Shown: piece after piece, positions 49,491 through 58,541 of the stretch | How the letters are laid out: every line of letters starts with the position of its first letter | Position numbering within the stretch: position 1 is the first letter of the stretch | Assembly: GCA_946807835.1 (NCBI GenBank) | Contig: OX327686.1 | Span: 14,012,001 to 14,076,000, forward strand | Direction of reading: 5' to 3' | Source of the DNA: Ailanthus altissimus | Taxonomy: Eukaryota > Streptophyta > Magnoliopsida > Sapindales > Simaroubaceae | Length of the DNA: 64,000 nt | The notes under the pieces: model-generated | Told to the model about the DNA's origin: nothing | What the model saw: the letters and a program-made list of their open reading frames with translations, nothing else | The model's database searches: none | Program-made: the position numbers and the translations under genes

Positions 49491-50909
49491 ATGGCATCCC
49501 AGAAGTATGATTTTGAGAAATTTATCGGGCGTAATGATTTTAATTTGTGAAAGGTTAAGCTGATGGCTTTGTTAGAGTGTCTAGGACTTGAATCAGCTCT
49601 AGAGGATGCCTCTAGTATAAGTGAGAAGCCTACAACATCTTCGAGTGATCTTGATGCACAAACAATCAATAGGAAAGCCCAGAGTGAGATAATTTTATCA
49701 TTGGGCGATGAAGAATTGAGGGAGGTTGGTAAAGAGAAAATTGCTCTTGGTCTTTAGAAGAAGTTTGATAGTTTGCATATGACGAAATCGTTAGCTAATC
49801 GTCTATACGTTAAGAAAAGGTCATTTCAGTTTTCTATGACTGAGGGGACTTCTATTAAAGACCACATTGATGTTTTCAACAAGATTATCATTGATCTTGA
49901 GACCATAAATGTGAATATTAATGAGGAAGACAAAGCATTAATCTTATTGAGTTCATTACCTCCGAGTTATGAACAATTTGTAGACACACTCATATATAGC
50001 AGAAAGACTTTAACGGTTTCAAATGTTAAAGCCTCGTTGAATTCCAAGGAATTGACCCAAAGATCAGAGTCTTTAAGTAGTGCAGCTAGATTGGCTGCAA
50101 TGAGGAAGACTGTTGGTAGAAATACATGGCAGAAAGGTGGTTCGGGATCGAAACTTGGATGAAAATCTAGGAAGTGTTACTTTTGCAAAAAATAGTGGCA
50201 CTTGATAAGGGATTGTCCCGAGAAGAGAGCCAAAATGCAAGGAAAAATACCAGAAGCTGATGCTACAATATCCTATGGGTTAGACTACGAATTTGCGGAG
50301 GCATTGGTGGCTTCGGATGGTAAAATAGCTGGTGAATGGATATGTGACTCTGGTTGTAGTTTTCACATTTGTCATTATAGGTCCTTATTTGCCAATTATT
50401 ATCCCATTAATGGTAATGTATTGGTGGACGGTGATATAACTTGTAAAGTTATAAAAATTGGTAGTGTGATGATGAAATTGCATGATGGGAAAATTAGAGA
50501 AGTATAGAATGTAAGATATGTTCCTAGTCTTAAGAGGAACTTAATTTTTCTAAGTATTCTAGATCAAGTAGGATGTTCATTCAAATATGAAAAAGGATTA
50601 CTAACAGTAACAAGAGGGACGGTTACTGTTATGCAGGGTGAGAAGTGCAATTGTCTATTTGTGCTTGTTGAAAATGCTGTAAGAACATATGTTGTTGAGA
50701 GAGTACAGTTCGAGAGTAAGTCAGCATGTGTTGTTGAGAGATTGCTTTCTGACTCCTTTGCATGTGTTGCTGTTGAGAAGGGGCATAAAGATAGGGAGTA
50801 TCTTAGTGATACTCACTGTAGTGGTGAAGGCCAGAAGGGCATTCTAGTAAGGGAGTTGTTGGCAAGCATAAGTTGCAGCCACCGGGGCAGTGTGGTCTAT
50901 GTGTCATAA
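49491..50909 (+). pseudogene. Copia-E gag-protease relic
   Basis: The gag opens at 49491 with MASQKYDFEKFIGRNDFNL and continues through LSLGDEELREV, KRSFQFSMTEGTSIKDHIDVF and LLSSLPPSYEQF. A CCHC knuckle (CYFCKK.WHLIRDC, about 50177-50218) follows. The protease block GEWICDSGCSFHICH lies near 50332-50376. A pre-integrase remnant runs to about 50909. In-frame stops sit at 49548-49550 and 49755-49757, where related Copia gags in this window have Trp, with more near 50159 and 50190. Integrase, reverse transcriptase and RNase H are absent. Only about 190 bp separates the last recognisable block from the 3' LTR, so this is an internally deleted element. Confidence 0.9.
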
Positions 50910-51098
50910 GTTGCTGGAGAGATCACAATCAAACTAATTTACATTTGAAGCATTTGTACCTGTAGAGGCCTAAATCACTGAAGACAAAAGAGTTAAGTCT
51001 GAGTGACTTAACTGGATCACCGTTAAGTAATTGAGCACGTGATGTGGTGGATGGATCTCGATTAGTCTCTTCGGGGATTTTGAATTAAGGAGAAAATT

Positions 51099-51916
51099 TG
51101 TTGAATTGGTGATTCAAAATCATGTATTGATTGGCATTGAATCAAAGACTAATTCGGGGACAAATTTGGAGTTGAAACGAAGCCAGAAAAATAGCCAAAA
51201 GAGGTCGGAAACTCATTGGAATAGTGTTTGAAAAATGCAGCAAACATGAAACAAATTCCCAGGTATGGGCGCCCGAGCATTGGAAGGCATTGGCCAATGC
51301 CCTAGCGCTATTGCAGAATGGGTATAAGTTACCGATGCAGCGGCATTTATTTTGAGCGTCGCGACGCTCATGCTATTCTATATATACCCATTATATTTTT
51401 AGCGTTTGAGAGAGAAGAAGTGAGGAAAAAGAGAAAGGGCCAAAATACAAAGAAAATACATTGTTCAAATGTGTATTTTGATCATTTGAACTCCAAATCT
51501 TTCACTTGTAATCCTTGTAATACTAAGAATCAATAAAAAGGCTTGGACTCTTGATCCACCGTGGACGTAGGCGTATTTGACCGAACCACGTATACTTTGT
51601 GTTGTGGTATGTTGGTATTTTCTGCTATTTCTAAATATAATCTATGTGATTGATCTTTCAATTTGTTGGATTGCTTCATACTTATAGTATATTGTGGAGT
51701 ATTGCAATATATTGGTGTATTTGGGTGTTTGACTATCAAATTCGGTATTAGGGCATAGTATTTGATTCTTAATACGTATAAATTGGGTATTGTTTCCACT
51801 TAAACAATCCGATAGTTGCTATTATGTTCGTAATTGTCTTTGTGCAATTGATAGCGGATTAATAGTACTAGAGTTGTTTGTATTTGGTGTTCTAAGTGAG
51901 GGTTTATACACCAATA
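51099..51916 (+). mobile_element. Copia-E 3' LTR (818 bp)
   Basis: Begins TGTTGAATTGGTGATTC after the purine-rich AAGGAGAAAAT and ends CACCAATA. The GC island (51262-51372) contains two perfect palindromes, GGCATTGGCCAATGCC (51286-51301) and TGAGCGTCGCGACGCTCA (51353-51370), nine bases before TATATATA. R copy 6 resumes immediately after it. Confidence 0.92.
51353..51370. promoter_or_regulatory. Perfect 18-bp palindrome upstream of an LTR TATA box
   Basis: TGAGCGTCGCGACGCTCA reads the same on both strands and ends 8 bp before the TATA box of the Copia-E 3' LTR. The 5' LTR has only a decayed version (AAGCGCCGTGGTG...). Confidence 0.8.
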
Positions 51917-52090
51917 ACCAAAACTCTTTTAAATCAGATCTAAACTTTTTTAGATCTATAATATCTAAAAAAATTAAAAGCTTCTTACCATATAATTATG
52001 TATTAACGATTATTATTAAAATATTTACTGTATATCGGAATAGCACGTAAGTATCATCTCTAATAGATCTGTATATAATCATCAATTAAC
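51917..52090 (-). mobile_element. R-family copy 6, 5' terminal part
   Basis: Continues exactly where 48591 stops (the family sequence GGTCTAAACTCTTTTA is split between the two sides) and runs to the reverse of the CTTACGTGC start near 52040. The outer boundary with the Copia-C LTR is uncertain by some 20 bp. Confidence 0.75.
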
Positions 52091-52501
52091 GTTATTTGAT
52101 TTCTTAATTAACAACGATATTTTACATAAGAATTCAAACTAAGTTTTGATCCAATTTTATATAATCATATTATATAAAGTGCCTCTATCATAATGTCATT
52201 ATATTAATGATTCGGATAAAATTATCACATTCTCAATGTCTGTGGACCACAATAGTAATATTTAATTAAAAACTTCAAATTTTAATTAATTTATTACGAT
52301 TTTTTTTTTGTTTATTATTCATAACCATAATCATTTTGTATATAATAATTATATACTAAGGTTATGATCATATAAATAAATAAGAAATTTTCTAATATTT
52401 ACATTATAAAATTATAAATACTTTTGAAGTATAAAATTATAACTTTATTAATTTTATAAAAAATAGTACAATTACATATTTTTATGGCACTACCCTTGAC
52501 A
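52091..52501 (-). mobile_element. Copia-C 5' LTR, outer part
   Basis: Matches 38165-38576 of the other LTR (TTCTTAATTAACAAC ... GGATAAAATYATCACATT ... GGCACTAYYCYTRACA). Ends at 52501, followed by TTATA, identical to the left flank of the element. Confidence 0.85.
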
Positions 52502-55500
52502 TTATATTGGTTGCTTTAATGAAGATTCAATTGGTATTGTGTATTCACACAATGAACCTCTTGTTATCACTCTGCAAATATCACACCCCTCCACCACCAA
52601 AGTTTTAATCGACAGTAGTACCAGCACCGATATTAAATTTTGGAGTACTTTTTTAAAAATGCGTTTAGAAGAGGATGAAATCATCATAAGCAAGTCACTG
52701 GTCATCGCCTTTAATAGCATAGAGACAATACCGATCGGGCCGATTGGTCTACAAGTCACTGCAGCAAAAGAACTTTAACAGTCAATGTCTTTGATAATTG
52801 ATGCTTCTTTACGTTACCATGTTATTATGGGCAACTATTGGGTGCATCGAACACATTGTGCAGTTTCCACTTTATACAAAAAGATGTGTTATAAACTTAA
52901 AAGTTAAATAGGGATTACCACTATAAAGAAGATCAACAAGTTGAAAGAAGATGTTACTAGGCGAATTTGAAGGAAGAGCAAGATGTGCTAAGAAATGTGC
53001 AACTAGGGAAGTTTGACATAGAGACATCTGCACCTCTACACATGCAAGGCTTTGCAAAAATAGAAATTAAATTTGGTTTGAAAGGGATCAAGGAAGAGGG
53101 AAAATCACAAAAGCAGTATACAAGATGGCAGAAGAATATAAAAAGGTAGAAGTTAGAATTGAATGAGTTTTAAGATTACAAGTTGAAGAATTTGCTTCCG
53201 AAGATAAAGAAGAAACAAGTATACGAGTAAAGTGTGCTTAGCTGTAGTTAAAGCTAATTAAGAAGTATATATAAACCCTCTAAAACCAAACTTGAAGGTT
53301 TCTAAAGGAACTAAGTTGCATGAAGAATGCGCAGACAAGTTGGTGAGCTGTTAAAGAAAAATGGTGACATATCTGCATGAAGCCATAAAGATATGTCAAG
53401 AGTAGACCTAAACTTTGCTTTTGCCACGAATGTTAACCCAACTGTTCCTACAATTAAACAAAAGAAGTGACAATTTTCCCTGAAAGAAATAAAGTCATAG
53501 ATAAAGAAGTTGAAAGACTACTACATGTTAAGTTCACCAGAGAAGTTCATTATCTAGATTGATTATCAATTATGTTTGTTGTCAAGAAGAAAAATGAAAA
53601 ATGGAGGGTGTATATTGATTTCACAAATTTGAATAGAACTTGCCCTAAATAATATTTCTCTTTACTAAGATTAACCAATGGTCAACACGACTAATGGATG
53701 TGAGATGATAACTTTCCTTCATGCATATTTAGGCTACAAACTGCTAATGAAGAGAGAACAACATTTTTTCCTAACCATTGGACATACATCGTTGAGTGAT
53801 GCCTTTCAAACTGAAGAATGCTGATGCAATATATCAATGACTGAAGTAAAAAATTCAAGAAGTTGCTAGGCAAGGCAATAGAGATTTAAATTCATGACTA
53901 TAGTGATTAAAAATAAAAGGAAAGAAAAAGATTTTCAACATTTACAAGAAGTATTCATACTTTAAAAAGCTACAAGATAAGACTTAATTTTACAAAATAT
54001 ATTCTCGACATAACGTCAAAAACTTTCTTAGGCCATGTAGTCAACTAGCATGGGATTGAAGTTAACCTGACTTAAATCAAAGCTCTGCAAGAAATGAAAG
54101 AGAACAAATGCCAAAGAAGCTCAAAAATTAATCATATGAGTTGTAGCCCTAAATAGATTTATATTAAGAATGTTGAATTGATGCAATCCATTCTTTAACA
54201 TTATTAAGAAGTCTTCCAGTAGAGAATGGAGACGAGCAATTAAAGCTTATTAAGAGCTAGGACAATGTTTAATAGCTTACTCAATTTTAGCTACACCTAG
54301 ATGTAAAGAGCCACTCTTTTTGTATGTAGAATTTTTTATGAGGCATTATTTGAAGCTTACAAGGTAGTTGTTTTGACTTCTTATCCCATAAAACATCTTG
54401 TTGCAACGTTACCTAAATGGGTGAGTAACCAAATGGGAAATGCATTCAAGTACTTTGGATTTAGAGTACAGGCCGAGAACAATAAAAAAGGCCAAGTTGT
54501 AGTATACGTTTTGTCAGAGTTTGGGTTTAACTCAACTAAAGAAGAATTCAAACTCGATCAAGTCACGTGGCATGTCTATGCTGATGGATCATCATATATC
54601 ATTTTGGTGTTGGATCAGTGTTTAGACAGTAACGCCTGAAAGATTTGTTTTTGAAAAAGTTTTGCGACTTGAATTTCAATCATTAAATATTAAAGTTGAA
54701 TATGATATTATAATAAACGAGATGTAAATAACACTCAAGTTACGTGTTAAGAAGAATCAAGCCGTCGTAAAATCTCAATTGATGGTTAAACATTTTTTTC
54801 TTTGGAGAATATAAGGCAAAAGATGAAAGAATGAAGCTATACTTGCAAGAACTTGTAGACAAATTTCAATATTTTGATCTTTCAAAAATTTAGGAGAAGA
54901 GCGAGCTAACAAGTTAAGAAATGAAGATTTTTAAGATGAATGAGGATGGAACTTACGAAACAAAGATTGAAATGTTGTATAGTTTTAGTATTGAAAAATA
55001 AGTTGAAGTCTTCATAGTTGAATAAGAAGGGGATATTTGGATGTTACTGAAAGATACAAATGAAGCTCACAACATACAGGTTCGAGCTTTAAGGTTATCA
55101 ACAATAGATGGCTAGTTATACCGAAAGTCATTTAATGGACTTTGTTTGCGGTGTGTTGGTCCAACACAAACAAAGAAAATTATAGAATAAATGCATGAAG
55201 GTATTTGTGAAAATCACTCAAGTAAAAGAGTCGTGTCCGACAGACTCATGTGGGTTATTTTAGTCCTTACATGGTCACACATTTTGAGGCTTTTATTAAG
55301 AAGTGCGTCAATGCCAAGTTCATGCTCATGCTTTGCAACAAACAGAAGAGCTTCAATTTTTAAGAAGTTCATGGCCCTTTGCACAATGAGGGTTACACAT
55401 TGTGGGGTCGCTACCAAAAGCCAAAACCAAAGAATGATAGCAGTATGTGTTGTTAGCCACATACTACACAAAATTGGTAAAAACAACTGCTTATGCAAAT

Positions 55501-56150
55501 GTCACAAAAAAAGTTGTAAAGACGTTTGACAACTAGTTGATGAATGAACTTTGCAAAAGAATGAAAATTACTAACAAGTTTGCTTCTAACAAATAGCCTC
55601 AAGGGAATGGCCAAGTTGAGTCGACTAATAAGACAATCTTTTTAATTATGAAAAAGTTAAAAAGGAAAAAAGAAAAATGGTTTGAAGAGTTACCAATGTC
55701 TTATGGGTCTATCGAACAACTAAAGCAAAAGTCACAAATGAAACCCCATTTGCAATGACTTATAATAGTGAAGCAAAATAGAAGTAGGACTATTCTTTGA
55801 GATTGAGGAAAATAGACGATCAAGCTTTAAATGAGCAAAAATTGGCTGTGAGTGGAGACTTGATTGATGAAATGAGAGAAGTCTTAGATCAAAATTATGG
55901 CTTAATGATAACAACTTCTAAAGCAAAGAAGTAAGTCCGTGAAGCTAAGTCAATTTAAGGAATCAGGTTATGAGAAAAATGATGGAAAAACACTAAGGAG
56001 CTCAATACTGAAAATTTTGCCCCAAGGCCCTTATCAAATCAAGAACATAATGCAACTATCATTCAAATAAAGCTACTAAATATGAATTTCTTGTTACAGT
56101 TTGATAAGCATATGATATTGTATGAACCAGGTAAATAAAATATTTTCTAA
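52502..56150 (+). pseudogene. Tat/Retand-type Gypsy pol relic
   Basis: Domains occur in Gypsy order in shifting frames. Protease: HNEPLVITLQIS, then KVLIDSSTSTDIKFW, near 52545-52650 (D-T/S-G triad lost). Reverse transcriptase: FTREVHYLD, VKKKNEKWRVYIDFTNLN and LNRTCPK, near 53530-53650, and NHWTYIVE near 53780. The RT-to-RNase H linker SYPIKHLVATLP (54385) is followed by RNase H WHVYADGSSY (54568). Integrase shows HEGICENHS (55193), PQGNGQVESTN (55600-55630) and ETPFAMTYNSEA (55740-55780). The lineage call rests on the RNase H and integrase style. It has many stops and is dead. Together with the gag at 30690 and the primer-binding site at 23757 it would form one dismembered element. Confidence 0.8.
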
Positions 56151-56491
56151 AAGATTTCTCTTTAAAAAGCTAAAGAAAACAGGAGAGGGAACAAAAAGAA
56201 GAGTAGAAAGGAAAAATAAAGGAAGAAGGAAAAATGCCAATAAAGCACTGCCACTAGCAAAAATTTAGTAAACAAAAAATTTAGGAAGAAGAAGGCAAAA
56301 AAAAAAAAAAAAGAAGAAGAGATGAGGCCCGTAAAAGTTAAAAAAACTCCAGGCAGCCCTAATATACCGAATATAAGAAAACAAGGAAATATTTAAAAAA
56401 GATACTATAAAGATTATAAAGCAATAAATCTCAGAAAGGGAGAAAGAAGAGAAGAAGGAAAATACACCGTTAACAATGTCCTCAACTCATA
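56151..56491. other. Purine-rich stretch after pol
   Basis: A/G-rich sequence with long poly-A (about 56298-56314) and AAGAAGAAG runs. No domain was recognised. It may hold the polypurine tract region of the Tat-like element. Confidence 0.5.
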
Positions 56492-56669
56492 AATAATATA
56501 CTGTTGGGTTTAACTCAACTAAAGAAGAATTCAAACTCGATCAAGTCACGTGGCATGTCTATGCTGATGGATCATCATATCATTTTGGTGTTGGAATCGG
56601 TGTTTAGACAGTAACGCCTGAAAGACTTGTTTTTGAAAAAGTTTTGCGACTTGAATAATATACTGTTGG
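56492..56669. repeat. Captured fragment of Tat RNase H flanked by a 16-bp duplication
   Basis: 56508-56653 repeats 54525-54670 almost exactly (about three single-base changes and two small indels). It is bounded on both sides by AATAATATACTGTTGG (56492-56507 and 56654-56669). The host sequence outside reads on without the insert. The fragment is in the same orientation as its apparent source, about 2 kb upstream. Short matches at both joints (TTGG on the left, TTGAAT on the right) suggest template switching. Confidence 0.85.
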
Positions 56670-56689
56670 CAAATATCCTCGGATACATA

Positions 56690-57930
56690 AGATAAAACAA
56701 TATTTTCATTACGTTCGATACACATCCCAGAGTCAATGTTATCAAAGGAAATGGGAGCATCCTCAAATGCAAAACGAGTCATACCTTCAAAATATCATAT
56801 AACAAGTATTCAAAAGCCACTTTCTATTCACAGTTCCAACCTGGACTAATCACGATTCCTTATTATCCTTACAACACCGGAGGATTCCTTAGCAATGGAA
56901 TCATGGTCATGGGCTTCATGCAAAATAGTCCTTGATGATGCAAAATAATGCCGTTCCAGTGTATATTTTAATGATGAGAAACTGAACCATCTTTATTTCT
57001 CAAGAACTCATCGAAATCCTGAAAAGGAAATGGATCAGTCAGCAAGTCTCTTGTAAGAAATCAAGATGAGAAAGTAAAGAAGCAATTTATCAGTTCACAT
57101 CCTGCCCTTTGAAAATCAGATTTATCTTTGCTGCCATCCTTTTCCCCTTGACTACCAAGAATAACAACTTCAGAAATGATCTCCTCATTACCAACTTCAC
57201 TGTTTACTTGCTCTACTCTTAACATCTTATCATTCAAAGAGGGATCTTGAGAATCATTGTTAGCTTCTGATTCCAAGTCTAAAAATTTACCATATCATCA
57301 TCATTAAATGACAATTGCTCGTAGTCGTAGAACTTCGATTTCAGATCAGAATCTAGATTATGAGTGTCCACCTCTTATCATATCTCATGGTCCAAGAAAT
57401 AATAGCATGCCGCTGGTATCAAGCCCTCTTTCTAGAGACTGAATTCTTTAATCGCTCCTTTTACTCGTTAGATAACTATCACAGCTTTGCTCTAATAAAC
57501 AAATCTTTCCCCGAAGCTCTTTTATCTTTATGCCACTTCTGGACAACATTGATTCCCTGTCACTAAGCTCAACAATCCTGTGAGATAAGAGATCCTAAAT
57601 AATTTTTTTCCTCTTCAGACAAGACAACAACATTGGCAAGAACTCTGGTGGTTTCATGACGACTACTCATTAAGTCAGCTCCTTGCCTATGAAGTATAAT
57701 CTGTTTTTCCTCTAACAGAATATCCTTCTTGCTAAGAGACAATTGTTCCTTCGCCAGAATGGATTCAAGTTCTGGAATCGTAAAGGACAATTGCTAAGTG
57801 GCCTCATCAATTTTGGCCTTCTCAAGTTGCTACCTGTTGAGAAGTTCTGGCTACGGAAGGACAATGTGCAGAATATGAAGCATGCGGAAATTGTGAATTC
57901 CATAAAAGTTGTTAAAACAAAATAATAATA
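56690..57930 (-). pseudogene. Unidentified coding relic, partly coiled-coil
   Basis: Several minus-strand open stretches form a broken series. One at 57569-57790 (about 73 codons) is rich in Glu, Lys and Leu and reads IPELESILAKEQLSLSKKDI, coiled-coil-like. One at 57061-57276 reads NDSQDPSLNDKMLRVEQVNS. It is preceded, one base out of frame, by FYDYEQLSFNDDDMVNF. Another at about 56540-56782 starts MTRFAFEDAPISFDNIDSG and is interrupted by the captured fragment at 56508. The composition looks like real protein, but I do not recognise the family. It may be a host gene fragment, or an extra ORF carried by the Tat-like element. Confidence 0.4.
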
Positions 57931-57984
57931 TAATAAAATATGAAAAATAGTGATTACATAGAATAATTTTTAATCCAAAGAAGA

Positions 57985-58520
57985 AGATGACATAGAGTTG
58001 AGAATAAGACGAGATCAAGTTAGGACTAAAGTTGGACGTTTAGAATTGGAAGCTGTTTCTAAGAATAAGTGTTGCCATATTAGTTTTTCAACGCTAAGGT
58101 GCCTAAGATAGAATCTCCAGCGTCACAACATTGGCATCTGAATAGTTAGCGTTGCAAGGAGAGCATCGTGGTGCCAATGCGACTGCCTTATTTAGGAGAT
58201 TCTATTTTTAATTGATCCAAACTTCCTTTCTTTTTACAACTTGAACTAAGGTTTGTATAGGACGAGAAATGCTATAAATAGGCCACTATTTTGACTTGAG
58301 ATGCATCATTAAACAAGAGAGTATCCATTATAATTTTAAGAGAGAGATCACTATTCTTTATGATTCAAGAAAAGAGGCTAGGATCTTGATCCACCTCAGA
58401 TGTAGGCAATTACTGAATTAGGTAAATCTTATTTTATTACTTTGATTTCTTCCTTTTTATTCTCTTTTTTATCTTTACAATTCTACATTCTTAATTACTT
58501 ATGCGTGAAGAATCCTAACA
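57985..58520 (+). mobile_element. Copia-F 5' LTR (left limit approximate)
   Basis: Ends ATCCTAACA immediately before a primer-binding-like TGGCATTAGAG (58523-58533). It contains a GC-richer island (58085-58195, CCAGCGTCACAAC, GCGTTGC and CATCGTGGTGCCAATGCGAC words) and a TATA box TATAAATA (58273-58280). AGGATCTTGATCCACC downstream of the TATA is shared with the Copia-E LTR. The 3' LTR is missing. Confidence 0.65.
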
Positions 58521-58541
58521 AGTGGCATTAGAGTTTTAGTT

